64,000 bases of DNA from VAZQ01 sp963739175 (GCA_963739175.1 CAVTZH010000001.1:620001-684000), one strand, 5' to 3'. Positions 26,014-35,618 are shown, numbered from the stretch's first letter. A program made the numbers and translations. The notes: a model not told the origin generated them from the letters alone.

Positions 26014-26978
26014 ATGCCGACCTCTTTGATCAGGCCCGTCCACTTCACCAGCTCGGATTTGACGTAGGCGTCGAATTGCTTCGGCCCGGTGTAGAAGACC
26101 TCGACACCGGAATTGAGCAGGCGCTCCTTCACCTCGGGCTTCGACAGCATCTTCTGCAGCTCGCCGGAGATGCGCTCCGCGATCGGCGCCGGCAGGCCGG
26201 CGGGCGCGAACATCCCGGCCCAGGCCAGCAGGTCGTAGTCCGGCATCACCGTCTCATGCAGCGTCGGCACCTCCGGCAGTGTCGCGCTGCGCTCCTTGGT
26301 GAGCACGGCGAGCGGGCGGATCTTCTGCGCCTTGAGCTGCGGCAGGCCGGTGCCGAAGTCCGGCACCATCAGCGGGATGTGGCCGGCGATCAGGTCGGCC
26401 ATCGCCGTCGGATTGCTGCGATAGGGCACGCGCGCGATGTCGATCCTGGCGCGCTGCTTGAGCGCCTCGATGGTGATGTGGCCGGTGCTGTTGCCGTGCG
26501 CGATCGAGAGCTTGCCGGGATTGGCCTTGGCGAACGCCACCAGCTCCTGCATCGATTTGAACGGCTGGCCGGGATTGGCCGCGACCAGCGACGGGAAGCT
26601 GCCGATCCGCGCCACCGGCGTGAAATCCTTGATCGGATCGTAGGGCACGCTCTTGAACAGGCCGGGCGCGGCCGAGTGCGTGGAATTGGTGGTGATCAGC
26701 AGCGTGTGGCCGTCCGCCGCGGCCTTCGCCACCGCGTTCGCCGCCGGCATGCCGCCCGCGCCGGCGCGGTTCTCGACGATGACCGGCCAGCGCAGCGCCT
26801 CCTGAAGATGAGCCGCGATCGAGCGCGCGGTCGCGTCGGTAACGCTGCCGGCCGCGAACGGCGTGATGATCGTCACCGGCCGCGCCGGCCCGATCGCGCG
26901 GATCGTGGGGTCGGTGTCGCTGCCTGCCGCAAACGGCGTGATGCTTTGCGCGTTCGCGGGCGACGAGAGCGCGAGCAC
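26001..26978 (-). CDS. Bug/TctC family substrate-binding protein with duplicated N-terminal strand
   Basis: A 325-residue product in this frame with Bug hallmarks VENRAGAGG, AADGHTLL, VPYRSN and FAPAGLPAPIAERI. The first mature segment ITPFAAGSDTD occurs twice (ITPFAAGSVTD about 26 residues later), a local tandem duplication. The signal peptide is incomplete from the GTG at 26978. One base removed near 27005 would join an upstream ATG pair (27013-27018) to FEAAAFTALVLALSSPANAQ, a full leader, so the start is probably frameshifted. It is an orphan with no TctAB genes. Confidence 0.85.
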   Translation of the reverse strand: MLALSSPANAQSITPFAAGSDTDPTIRAIGPARPVTIITPFAAGSVTDATARSIAAHLQEALRWPVIVENRAGAGGMPAANAVAKAAADGHTLLITTNSTHSAAPGLFKSVPYDPIKDFTPVARIGSFPSLVAANPGQPFKSMQELVAFAKANPGKLSIAHGNSTGHITIEALKQRARIDIARVPYRSNPTAMADLIAGHIPLMVPDFGTGLPQLKAQKIRPLAVLTKERSATLPEVPTLHETVMPDYDLLAWAGMFAPAGLPAPIAERISGELQKMLSKPEVKERLLNSGVEVFYTGPKQFDAYVKSELVKWTGLIKEVGIQPE

Positions 26979-27050
26979 AAGCGCCGTAAAGGCCGCTGCC
27001 TCGAACGGACATCATTAACCAACTCCCCTGACGATCGGCCTTTGGCCAGA

Positions 27051-27878
27051 CTACTGTGTGCTGGAGTCATAGACAAACTTCAGAGCAGCTTCGACGGCGC
27101 CGTGCGCATCGAGATCATCGTGACCGCCATCGGGAAACCGCACGAAACGCTTTGGCTGATTGGCCAGTCCGTACAGCCGCTCGCCGAACTGAATCGCGAT
27201 CGCGGGATCGCGCGCGCCGTGCATCACCAGGAGCGGCGCGGTCACCTTGCCGATCCGCTGGTCCGAGCGGAATTGGTCCCGCATCAGCCACCGGACCGGG
27301 ATGATTGGCATCAGAGAGGCGGCAACATCGACCGTTGAGGTGTAGGGCGCTTCGAGGATGAGCTTGGCAATCGGATGCTCGGCTGCAATGGCGACGGCAG
27401 GACCGGTCCCGAGCGAAAATCCCCAGACGACGATCCTCTTCGCTTCGTACTTTGCGGCCGCAAAACGATAGGCAGCCTCGGCGTCGAGCAACAAGCCCTT
27501 CTCGCTCGGCACGCCGGACGATCCGCCGTAGCCGCGGTAAGACAGCGCAACCAACCCCGTTCCATCTGCGGTTACTGCGCGAAAGCGCGGCACGCGTCCG
27601 GCCAGGAAATCGCCGTTGCCATGAAAGAACAGAACGACGGGACGGTCGCCCTTAGGCGGCACGTGCCAGACGATGATCTTCTCGCCATCCGGCGTGTCGA
27701 GCACACGCTCCTGCGCCGCCGCAAACTTCGCCGCAGCGGGCGCGGTGCGCTCGGTTTGACGAGGATAGAGGAACTGGCCCTGCATGAAATAAAGCAAGGC
27801 CACCGCCCCGGCATAGCCGAGAACGACAACCGCAACGAGCCATTTCAATGCGGCGCGTGCTCGAACACGCATGCTCAA
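27051..27878 (-). CDS. Alpha/beta hydrolase, BEM46/YfhR-like, membrane anchored
   Basis: A 275-residue paralogue of the hydrolase at 12544-13347. An N-terminal membrane helix spans about 12-32. Oxyanion motif HGNGD is at 86-90, nucleophile Ser155 in GFSLG, likely Asp224 in GARDP and His253 in GGHDD. The second Gly of HGNGG is replaced by Asp and the nucleophile elbow is GFSLG rather than GESLG, so substrate preference may differ between the paralogues. It stands beside a HicB-like antitoxin fragment. Substrate unknown. Confidence 0.9.
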   Translation of the reverse strand: MSMRVRARAALKWLVAVVVLGYAGAVALLYFMQGQFLYPRQTERTAPAAAKFAAAQERVLDTPDGEKIIVWHVPPKGDRPVVLFFHGNGDFLAGRVPRFRAVTADGTGLVALSYRGYGGSSGVPSEKGLLLDAEAAYRFAAAKYEAKRIVVWGFSLGTGPAVAIAAEHPIAKLILEAPYTSTVDVAASLMPIIPVRWLMRDQFRSDQRIGKVTAPLLVMHGARDPAIAIQFGERLYGLANQPKRFVRFPDGGHDDLDAHGAVEAALKFVYDSSTQ

Positions 27879-27882
27879 AATC

Positions 27883-28042
27883 TTAGGTTAGACCAAAAGT
27901 GTCTAGGCAGCCTTCGATGGCCTCGTGAACGTTCTTAAGAAGCTCGTCGAGTGTTTCGCCTTGTGTCACACAGCCGGGAATAGCGGAACTTCAGCCAAAA
28001 GCCGCCCTCCTCCGCCTCGTGGACGATGACGTTGATTTTCAT
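27883..28042 (-). pseudogene. HicB-like antitoxin, frameshifted
   Basis: The minus strand starts MKINVIVHEAEEGGFW, the strand-turn opening of UPF0150/HicB antitoxins. It then loses frame; two one-base shifts near 28000 restore EVPAIPGCVTQGETLDELL then KNVHEAIEGCLDTFGLT and TAA. The PxxPGCVTQGETxxEAxxNxxEAI pattern is the family signature. No HicA toxin gene is visible beside it. Sequencing error or decay are both possible. Confidence 0.6.
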
Positions 28043-28052
28043 GTGCCCCATC

Positions 28053-28736
28053 TCAGATTGTGATCGTGCTGAGCATCCATTCAAGCGGCGCCGGCAGATC
28101 GCTTGCAGCATAGTCTACATGCAAGACGCGGCGATGGCTGGGTGAATGCGCGCGCTTGGAGCTATGAATGGCAAGGGTTTTCATCACCAAAACGTCCCCG
28201 GCCCGGCCAGAGCAGACAAAAACCGTCGAACGCCGCACGACGTCCGCCATTTCCTTGCTAGGTAGGCGACCAAGCCGATGTGAACCGACTAGCACTTCCA
28301 ATGGCCCGTCCTCATCTCCACAATCATCGACGAAAAGGCGCAAGGTCAGCATATTTTCCAGAAGCGAAATTGGCGGCTCGACATGGACAACTCCGTCTTT
28401 CACGGTCCATGGCCCGAACCCGGCAACCTCGTGTCGGGTCTTGACGGCAATAGTCCGATCCTGATGCCACGGGACGGCCCAGTTCGCCGTTGGCGTCTTG
28501 TCGAACAAAAGGACTCTAGCCGGGGTTACGCTTGCGCCGGCTTCCTCGACGGCCAGCGCCCCTAATGGAGCGCGCGGCCCGATCAAGTCACTGATGCCTT
28601 CCGGCAATTGAAAGCTGCGAGCGCCAGCACGCTCGGACGCGATGCCACCAAAATGACGATGCAGATTGCCAACAGCTTCGTGCGAAAGCACGTTTTGTCG
28701 AACGAGGACGCCGTCACGTTCGAGCAGGCGAGACAC
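28053..28736 (-). CDS. Phytanoyl-CoA dioxygenase (PhyH) family oxygenase
   Basis: A 227-residue Fe(II)/2-oxoglutarate oxygenase. The iron-binding HxD is H91-Q-D93 in VPWHQDRTIAV; the distal His and 2-oxoglutarate-binding Arg are probably in the closing block SPSHRRVLHVDYA. The fold and length match short PhyH proteins that hydroxylate or halogenate small molecules. It starts with GTG, overlapping the end of pntB by 23 bases, so it is likely transcribed with the transhydrogenase operon, though a functional link is doubtful. Substrate unknown. Confidence 0.82.
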   Translation of the reverse strand: MSRLLERDGVLVRQNVLSHEAVGNLHRHFGGIASERAGARSFQLPEGISDLIGPRAPLGALAVEEAGASVTPARVLLFDKTPTANWAVPWHQDRTIAVKTRHEVAGFGPWTVKDGVVHVEPPISLLENMLTLRLFVDDCGDEDGPLEVLVGSHRLGRLPSKEMADVVRRSTVFVCSGRAGDVLVMKTLAIHSSKRAHSPSHRRVLHVDYAASDLPAPLEWMLSTITI

Positions 28737-30136
28737 ACCGATACATCGCCTTGACGATGCTCTCCGACATCTTCTTGGCGTCGCCGAGCAGCATCATGGT
28801 GTTGTCGCGATAGAACAGCGGATTGTCGATGCCGGCATAGCCGGACGCCAGCGAGCGCTTGATGAACATCACGGTGCCCGCCTTCCACACCTGCAGCACC
28901 GGCATGCCGTAGATCGGCGAGGACTTGTCGTCCTCGGCGGCGGGGTTGGTCACGTCGTTGGCGCCGATCACGAACGCGATGTCGGCCTGCGCGAACTCGG
29001 AATTGATGTCCTCGAGCTCGAACACCTCGTCGTAGGGCACGTTGGCTTCGGCGAGCAGCACGTTCATGTGGCCGGGCATGCGGCCCGCCACCGGATGGAT
29101 GGCGTATTTGACCTCGACGCCTTCCTTCTTGAGGTGGTCGGCCATCTCACGCAGCGCATGCTGCGCCTGCGCCACCGCCATGCCGTAGCCGGGCACGACG
29201 ATCACCTTCGACGCGTTCTTCATGATGTAGGCGGCGTCTTCGGCGGAGCCGATCTTGACCGGGCGCTGCTCGGCCGCCGCCGGCGGCGGCCGCCACTTCG
29301 CCGCCGAAGCCGCCGAGGATGACCGAGATGAAGCTCCGGTTCATGCCCTTGCACATGATGTAGCTGAGGATCGCGCCGGAGGAGCCGACCAGCGCGCCGG
29401 TGATGATCAGCGCCGAGTTGCCGAGCGTGAAGCCGATGCCGGCCGCCGCCCAGCCCGAATACGAGTTCAGCATCGAGATCACGACCGGCATGTCGGCGCC
29501 GCCGATCGGGATGATGATGAGGACGCCGAACGCGAACGACGCCAGCGCCAGCAGCCAGAACGCGAAGTAGCTCTCGGTGCGCGCGAACCACCAGACCAGC
29601 AGCACGATCGCGACCGCAAGACCGATATTGATGAGATGGCGGAACGGCAGGATGATCGGCGCGCCGCTCATGCGGCCGGAGAGCTTCAGGAACGCGATCA
29701 CCGAGCCGGTGAAGGTGACGGCGCCGATCGCGGTGCCGAGCGACATCTCGATCAGGCTGGCGGTGTGGATGTGATTGACGGCGCCGATGCCGAACGCCGC
29801 GGGCGCATAGAGCGCGCCGGCCGCGACCAGCACCGCCGCCATGCCGACCAGCGAGTGGAAGGCCGCGACCAGTTCCGGCATCGACGTCATCGGCACCCGC
29901 CGCGCGATCACCGCGCCGATGCCGCCGCCGATGCCCATGCCGAGCGCCACCAGGATCCAGGCGCTGTTGCCGGCCGGCGGATGCGCCGCGAGCGTGGTGC
30001 CGATCGCGATCGCCATGCCGAGCATGCCGAACAGGTTGCCCTGGCGGCTGGTCGCCGGGCTCGACAGCCCGCGCAGCGCCAGGATGAACAGCACCCCGGC
30101 GACGAGATAGAGCAGCGCACTGATATTGGCGGTCAT
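28714..30136 (-). CDS. pntB: NAD(P) transhydrogenase subunit beta (PntB), frameshifted
   Basis: The membrane and NADP-binding beta subunit of the proton-translocating transhydrogenase (NADH + NADP+ to NAD+ + NADPH). Eight to nine membrane helices from MTANISALLYLVAGVLFILAL are followed by the NADP domain (VIVVPGYGMAVAQAQHALREM, VIGANDVTNPAA). The frame breaks near 29270-29290 within a GC-rich Ala/Gly tract: upstream frame ends ...GGEVAAAAGGG, downstream frame resumes EQRPVKIGSAEDAAYIMKNA. The break is one base, probably sequencing error. The C-terminus KAMYRCVSPART overlaps the PhyH start. Confidence 0.92.
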
Positions 30137-30146
30137 CGGCGCGTCC

Positions 30147-30569
30147 CTATTTCTTCTTCTGGTACATGGCGAGCATGCGCTGCGTCACCAGGAAGCCACC
30201 GAAGATGTTCACGGAAGCCATGATCAGGGCCAGGAAGCCGAGGATACGCGCGAACAGCGGGTAGCCCTCCCCGGCGGTGAGAGTCACGCCAACGGCAAGC
30301 AGCGCGCCGACCACGATCACCGAGGAGATCGCGTTGGTGACCGACATCAGCGGCGTGTGCAGCGCCGGCGTCACCGACCACACCACGTAGTAGCCGACGA
30401 ACACCGCCATCACGAAGATCGAGAACTGGAACACGAACGGATCGATGGCGGCGGCTTCCGGGACCGCCTGCATGGCGCCGCCGGTCGCGACCTTGATGAT
30501 ATCGAGCTGCGCAAAGACGGCATCGCCGGCTGCTGCTTTGGCAAGGCCGGCGGGCGCGATCATCGTCAT
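30147..30569 (-). CDS. pntAB: NAD(P) transhydrogenase subunit alpha 2 (PntAB, membrane part)
   Basis: A 140-residue membrane subunit, the C-terminal part of the alpha chain in split transhydrogenases of alphaproteobacteria. Three or four helices are visible: FQFSIFVMAVFVGYYVVWSV, then TPLMSVTNAISSVIVVGALLAVG (the conserved HTPLMSVTNAIS signature) and ILGFLALIMASVNIFGGFLVTQRMLAMY. It lies between pntAA and pntB; its start overlaps or abuts the reconstructed pntAA end at 30582, so the three genes form one operon. Confidence 0.95.
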   Translation of the reverse strand: MTMIAPAGLAKAAAGDAVFAQLDIIKVATGGAMQAVPEAAAIDPFVFQFSIFVMAVFVGYYVVWSVTPALHTPLMSVTNAISSVIVVGALLAVGVTLTAGEGYPLFARILGFLALIMASVNIFGGFLVTQRMLAMYQKKK

Positions 30570-30581
30570 GGGTGAAGCTCC

Positions 30582-31717
30582 TCAGGCCGCGCTTTTGGGC
30601 ATAAAATTCGGATGCACGATGGCGCCGTCGCGCGTGAGCACGGTCGCCTTGACGATCTCGTCGTCCCACGGCACCGCGAGCGATTTCGCGGATCTTGTCG
30701 ATCATCAGGTCGAGGAACGTCAGCAGGTTCTTGGCGTAGAGCGCGGACGCGGTGGCGGCGAGCCGCCCCGCGCACGTTGAGGTGGCCGACGATCTTGACG
30801 CCGTCGACGGCGGCGACCTCGCCCGGCTTCGCGCCCTCGACATTGCCGCCGCGCTCGACCGCGAGATCGACGATGACCGAGCCCGGCCGCATCGACGCCA
30901 CCATGTCCTTGCTGACCAGCCGCGGCGCCGGACGGCCCGGGATCAGCGCGGTGGTGATGACGATGTCCTGCTTCTTGATGTGGTCGGCGACCAGCGCGGC
31001 CTGCTTGGCCTGGTACTCCTTCGACATTTCCTTGGCGTAGCCGCCGGCGGTCTCGGCCTGCTTGAATTCGTCGTCCTCGACCGCGATGAACTTGGCGCCG
31101 AGGCTCTGCACCTGCTCCTTCACCGCCGGCCGCACATCGGTCGCGGTGACGATGGCGCCGAGGCGGCGCGCGGTGGCGATCGCCTGCAGGCCGGCGACGC
31201 CGACGCCCATCACGAACACCTTGGCCGCCGGTACGGTGCCGGCGGCGGTCATCATCATCGGCAGCGCGCGGCCGTATTCGGCCGACGCGTCGATGACGGC
31301 GCGATAGCCGGCGAGGTTGGCCTGGCTCGACAGCACGTCCATCGACTGCGCGCGCGTGATGCGCGGCATCAGCTCCATGGCGAAGGCGGTGACGCCGGCA
31401 TCGGCCATCGCCTTGAGCGCGGTGTCGTTGCCGTACGGGTCCATGATGGCGATGACGATCGTGCCCTTCTTGTATTGCGCGAGCTCGATCGCGTTCGGGC
31501 GGCGCACCTTGAGCACGACGTCGGCGTCCTTCACCGCGTCGGCCGCGATGGTCGCGCCGGCGGCGGTGAACTCAGCGTCGGGAATGCCGGACTTGACGCC
31601 GGCGCCGGGCTCGACCGCGACGTCGGCGCCCAGGCTCTTCAATTTCTTGACGGTGTCGGGTGTGGCGGCGACCCGATCCTCGGCCGGATCGGATTCACGC
31701 GCGACGGCGATGCGCAT
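30582..31717 (-). CDS. pntAA: NAD(P) transhydrogenase subunit alpha 1 (PntAA, NAD-binding), frameshifted twice
   Basis: The soluble NAD(H)-binding subunit, related to alanine dehydrogenase. MRIAVARESDPAEDRVAATP begins the fold; the Rossmann motif VFVMGVGVAGLQAIATARRLGA and the mobile loop ALIPGRPAPRLVSKDMV are present. The frame shifts at about 30770 (after GHLNV, correct continuation GRLAATASALYAKNLLTFLDL) and again near 30690 (correct continuation AKSLAVPWDDEIVKATVL). The restored protein ends PNFMPKSAA at 30582, giving about 377 residues, normal for the family. It is first in the pnt operon. Confidence 0.92.
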
Positions 31718-31768
31718 ACTCCCCGCCTCCTTGTTGGTTTGACGGCGAACGCAACGACAGGATTTGCG

Positions 31769-32062
31769 CTAGCCGGCGGCGGCGAGCGCGAGGCCGAGGA
31801 GCGAAATCAGGACCATGACGGCGCTGGGCGCCTTGGCCCCGGTGGCGAGACCGTGGATCGCCACGCCGCTCGCCAGGATCATCAGGCCGACGGCCATGAG
31901 CCAGTGCGAGGTGGTTCCGACGATCGCAAGGCCGATCACGATGCTCGCGACATGGCAGGAGCCGACATAGGCCAGCAGCAGGAAATTCTTGTAGGTCGAT
32001 TCATGCGCGGGCAGGTCATTGCCCGTCGCAGTCGCGTATTCGACCTGGCCGTGGTCAGCCAT
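31769..32062 (-). CDS. aa3-type cytochrome c oxidase subunit IV-like small membrane protein
   Basis: A 97-residue protein. It opens MADHGQVEYATATGNDLPAHESTYKNF, the hallmark of bacterial aa3 oxidase subunit IV (PF07835), followed by three hydrophobic helices rather than one, so it appears extended. The start at 32062 is chosen because this motif is normally N-terminal; the longer frame from 32143 adds an unrelated leader. It sits just upstream of pntAA on the same strand, an arrangement seen in related rhizobia. Confidence 0.85.
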   Translation of the reverse strand: MADHGQVEYATATGNDLPAHESTYKNFLLLAYVGSCHVASIVIGLAIVGTTSHWLMAVGLMILASGVAIHGLATGAKAPSAVMVLISLLGLALAAAG

Positions 32063-32158
32063 CGCGTCCTCCGATCGTAGGTCCGGCGCGCGGGAATTAG
32101 CGCAAATGGGGCGCAAGGGCAACGGCCGGGGGCCGATTAACACGGGATCGCAGGCCTT

Positions 32159-33524
32159 TTATGCGGGCATTTGATCAAGCCCGGCCGCCGCCAGCGCCCT
32201 CGCCTGCTCCGCGGCCACCCGCTCGACCGAAAAATCCTCGATCGCCTCGTTGAACAGCCGGTAGAAGTTGAGCTCCGCGCGCAGATGCAGGAACACGGCG
32301 CCCAGCCCGATCGCGGCACGGTCCATCAGGACGAACTCGCGCGGCACCGTGACCGGCCCCTTTTCCCGCAGCGCCATGTGCACCTGATAGGCCTGGCGGC
32401 GGCCGTATTCGGACGGGTTTGACGCCGTCGGCGATGCTGCGCACCCGGTCGTCCATCAGCGGGCCGTAGATGAAGCGCGCCCAGATGTTGAGCGTGTCGA
32501 TCAGGTCGCGGCTGAGCCGCTTGAACCCCCAGGTCTCATAGGCATGAACGATCCGGGCGTCATCGCCTTTCATCAGACCGTAATAAAGGTCGACCACGGC
32601 GGCGACGAAGGACGGCGGGAAGATGCGGATGCAGCCGTAGTCGAGCAGATTGATGCCGCCGCCCTCGCCGTCGCGCTGAAACACCGAATAATTGCCGAGA
32701 TGCGGATCGCCGTGGATCACGCCGACGCGGCTGAACGGGAACCACCAGGCCGTGAACATCGCCTGCGCCAGCCGGTTGCGGATCTCGAGCGCATCGTCCT
32801 TGTGCGCCAGCATCGGGTCGCCCTCGAGCCAGTCGAGCGTGAGCAGCCGCCCGGTCGATAGGTCCGGCCATGGCTTCGGCACGCGAATGAGATCGCTGCC
32901 GGCAAGCATCGCGCGGTAGAGCGCGACGTGCTTGGCCTCGCGGTGATAGTCGAGCTCCTCGCGGATGCGCGCGCCGATCTCCTTGGCGATCTCGGTGGTG
33001 TCGATCGCCGGATCCATGCGGCGGTGGATCGCGAAGATCAGGTTGAGCTGCTTGAGATCGGCTTCGACCGCCGACTGCATGTCGGGATATTGCAGCTTGC
33101 AGGCCAGCGCGGTGCCGTCGTGCGCCCGCGCCCGATGCACCTGCCCGAGCGACGCCGCCGCGGCCGGATGATGCTCGAAGTCGGCAAATTTTTGCTGCCA
33201 GTCGGCGCCGAGCTCGGCGGTCATGCGGCGCTTGACGAAGGCCCAGCCCATCGGCGGCGCCTGGCTCTGCAGCTTGCTCAGCTCTTCGACATATTCCGGC
33301 GGCAGCGCATCCGGGATGGTGGCCATGAGCTGCGCCACCTTCATGATCGGCCCCTTGAGGCCGCCGAGCGCGGCCGCCAGCTCCATCGCATTGCGGCCGC
33401 GGTCGAGGGTGAGGCCGAAGAAGCGGGCGCCGGCGATGCGTGCCGCCACCCCGCCCACATTGGCGCCGACCCGCGCATAGCGGGCGGCGCGGGCCGAGAG
33501 GCGGTTGCGTTCGGTGTCGGTCAT
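32159..33524 (-). CDS. ABC1/UbiB-like atypical kinase, frameshifted near the C-terminus
   Basis: A protein of the ADCK/UbiB family, linked to quinone biosynthesis and lipid handling. A KxGQ-like motif KVAQ is near residue 62, the Ala/Gly-rich loop AAASLGQVHRA near 128, the catalytic HGDPHLGNYSV near 270 and the metal-binding DYG (DFG variant) near 293. The frame shifts near 32418 in a run of A and C residues (coding strand): the correct continuation is NPSEYGRRQAYQVHMALRE, ending AAGLDQMPA at 32159. Restored length is about 455 residues. Confidence 0.9.
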
Positions 33525-33629
33525 GCGTCAGAGATAATGCGGCGGCGCGGCCAAAGCGAGGCCGGTCCCACCGTCACAGAACCGCCGCGCCGTGACACGA
33601 TGATGCGGCGCGCGGCAGGAGAGCTAGCC

Positions 33630-34316
33630 ATGCGGATTGCGGCTGCCTTGATCGTGACCATGATCGTCGGTGCGGCCTATGCGCAGACGACGCCCAGCCG
33701 GGAATCCTTCATCACCGTGGCCGGCGAAGGCCATGTCAACGTGGCGCCGGAATTCGCCGAATTCTTCGCCGAGGTCGTGACCCGCGGCGAGAGCCTCGAC
33801 GGCGCCACCAAGCAGCATACCGAGCGCACCACGAAGGCGACGGTCGTGCTGCGCGGATTGGCAAGGTACAATGTCAACGTCGAGCGCTCGTCGTTTCGCC
33901 TGGAGCAAAGCCGTACGACCCGGGAGAAGAAGCAGGCGTCCGACTATCGCGCGATCACGACGTTCGCGCTCAAGGCCAACCAGCTCGCCTCGCTCAACGA
34001 GGTCATCTCGTCGATTGCCGCCTCCGGCCTGTTCGAGGTGCGCACGATCCGCTACGGCATCAAGGACGAGGAGCGCGCGATCGACGACGCGCGCCGCGCG
34101 GCGGTGAAGAACGCGCGCCGGCAGGCCGAGGTCTATGCCGACGCCGCCGGCGTCAAGCTCGCCGAGATTCTCGAAATCTTCGACGGCGTCGGGCAGAACC
34201 TCGGCTCGGAAGCCTCGCTGCGCGCCGCGACGCCGAACGTGCAGGTCTCGCCACCCGCCACCATCCCGTTCCGCGCCGGAATCAATATCAAGTGGCGGAT
34301 CGTCTCCAAGCCTTGA
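33630..34316 (+). CDS. SIMPL domain (DUF541) periplasmic protein
   Basis: A 228-residue exported protein. The signal peptide (MRIAAALIVTMIVGAAYAQ) precedes a SIMPL/DUF541 domain: FITVAGEGHVNVAPEFAEFFAEV, then DYRAITTFALKANQLASLNEVISSIAASGLFEV, DARRAAVKNARRQAEVYADAAG and VSPPATIPFRAGINIKWRI. The family includes the oxidative-stress protein YggE; biochemical role unclear. AGGAGAGC precedes the ATG at 33630. It is divergent from the UbiB-like gene. Confidence 0.9.
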   Translation: MRIAAALIVTMIVGAAYAQTTPSRESFITVAGEGHVNVAPEFAEFFAEVVTRGESLDGATKQHTERTTKATVVLRGLARYNVNVERSSFRLEQSRTTREKKQASDYRAITTFALKANQLASLNEVISSIAASGLFEVRTIRYGIKDEERAIDDARRAAVKNARRQAEVYADAAGVKLAEILEIFDGVGQNLGSEASLRAATPNVQVSPPATIPFRAGINIKWRIVSKP

Positions 34317-34533
34317 CGCTGCCAGCCATCGACAACGTGCTGATACGCGTGACGTTGCCGCGTCGTCGTCGGGCCGGCACTCGGGTCCGATCACCGACCG
34401 GTCATCGTGGACCTTGTGCTCAGGTAGCGAGAGCCACGAAATTACCTCCGGGCGAGACCCGTGTGGAAACGCGCGCGCCATGGCATGATGGCGCGGCGTC
34501 ACCGAATCTCTGCCACCGGGGGGAGGCTTTGCG

Positions 34534-35205
34534 ATGCGCGCGCTATTCACGATCCTGCAGGCGATCCTTGGGCTTGTGATCATTGCTCTGGCGTGGTGGG
34601 CGGCCGCCGCTCTCATCCAGGATCCGAGCAAGCTTCCGTCGCTGGAGGCGGCGCTGAACCGGGCGCTGCAGCTCGCGACGTCGGACGACTACCGGCAACA
34701 CATCAATGCCAGCGTGTTCGTCCTGCTATGGGGATTCCTGCCGGCCATGATCTTCGGCGTCCTGATCGGAATCCTCGCCGGCCTCTCGCCGGTCTTGCGA
34801 TGGCTGTTCGGCCCCCTGCTGATGACGCTTGGCGCCGCGCCGTTGATCGCGCTTATGTCGATGCTGCTTCAGTGGTTCGGGCTTGGCCCGAACCTGACTG
34901 TGATCGCGGTCGGGCTCATCACGGTGTTCCCGGTCGCCAATGCGGTGATGGTGTCGCTGTCATCCCGGCAGGGAGACATCCCGCTCGCGGTCGTGCGCGG
35001 GTTGCGCTGGGGCGTGGTGCTCGGCGCCACCGCACTCGTGATCTGCGAAATGCTGACCGCGCGTTCCGGCGCCGGGACCTTCATCATGAATGCGGGGTCG
35101 CAGTTCCAGACCGTAGACGTCGCGGCCGGCATCATGCTGGTGTTCGTGCCGGTCATCGCCGTGGCGGCGATCCTGCAGGCGATCGAAGAGCAGCTGGCGG
35201 AGTGA
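34534..35205 (+). CDS. ABC transporter permease (SsuC/TauC type), orphan
   Basis: A 223-residue inner-membrane permease with five to six helices. The EAA-like loop is VVRGLRWGVVLGATALVICEM, followed by a GAGTFI motif as in nitrate/sulfonate/taurine permeases. GGGGGGAGG precedes the ATG. Neither ATPase nor binding-protein genes accompany it, which is unusual for this family. Substrate unknown. Confidence 0.8.
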   Translation: MRALFTILQAILGLVIIALAWWAAAALIQDPSKLPSLEAALNRALQLATSDDYRQHINASVFVLLWGFLPAMIFGVLIGILAGLSPVLRWLFGPLLMTLGAAPLIALMSMLLQWFGLGPNLTVIAVGLITVFPVANAVMVSLSSRQGDIPLAVVRGLRWGVVLGATALVICEMLTARSGAGTFIMNAGSQFQTVDVAAGIMLVFVPVIAVAAILQAIEEQLAE

Positions 35206-35211
35206 GCGGCG

Positions 35212-35607
35212 TCAGGGTTTCGGCCAATTGTCGCGAATCCAGCGCGCGAGGCTTTCCTCGCTGACTTCGCCCGCGGCCAGCGCCATGATCACGGCCGTTG
35301 CATGAGCTTGATCCGGCGCAAACCTTATGCCGTTCTTTCTCAAGAAGACGATCATCGCCATGAAGGCGATGCGCTTGTTGCCGTCAATGAAAGCATGATT
35401 CTTCGCAAGGCCGAATGCATATGCGGCGGCGAGCTCAGCCAATTCGACCTGCTCATAGTGCCACTTGTTCAGAGGGCGCTCGAGTGCCGAGCGCAGCAGG
35501 CCTTCGTCCCGCAATCCCGGCGCACCTCCAAAGCGACGGAGTTGACGGCTATGGATCGCGATCACCTGATCGTAGGTGATCCACGCCGGCTCCTTGGCCT
35601 CGGTCAT
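35212..35607 (-). CDS. doc: Type II toxin, Doc (Fic/Doc family)
   Basis: A 131-residue Doc-type protein. The Fic signature H71-A-F-I-D-G-N-K-R79 is complete. Doc toxins transfer phosphate from nucleotides to elongation factor Tu and halt translation. The N-terminus (WITYDQVIAIHSRQLRRFGG) and the LRSALERP motif are typical of the family. The gene follows an AbrB/MazE-type antitoxin with an 11-base gap, forming a toxin-antitoxin operon with a less usual antitoxin class (Phd is the classical partner). Confidence 0.92.
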   Translation of the reverse strand: MTEAKEPAWITYDQVIAIHSRQLRRFGGAPGLRDEGLLRSALERPLNKWHYEQVELAELAAAYAFGLAKNHAFIDGNKRIAFMAMIVFLRKNGIRFAPDQAHATAVIMALAAGEVSEESLARWIRDNWPKP

Positions 35608-35618
35608 TGCGTGATCGA

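Noticed and set aside
24807..27338. Plus-strand open frame of 843 codons
   Set aside because: Its first part is an alternative frame of the MFS permease and its second part is antisense to the Bug and hydrolase genes.
32928..34316. A longer start for the SIMPL protein
   Set aside because: The extra sequence is antisense to the UbiB-like kinase, and a signal peptide with ribosome-binding site begins at 33630.
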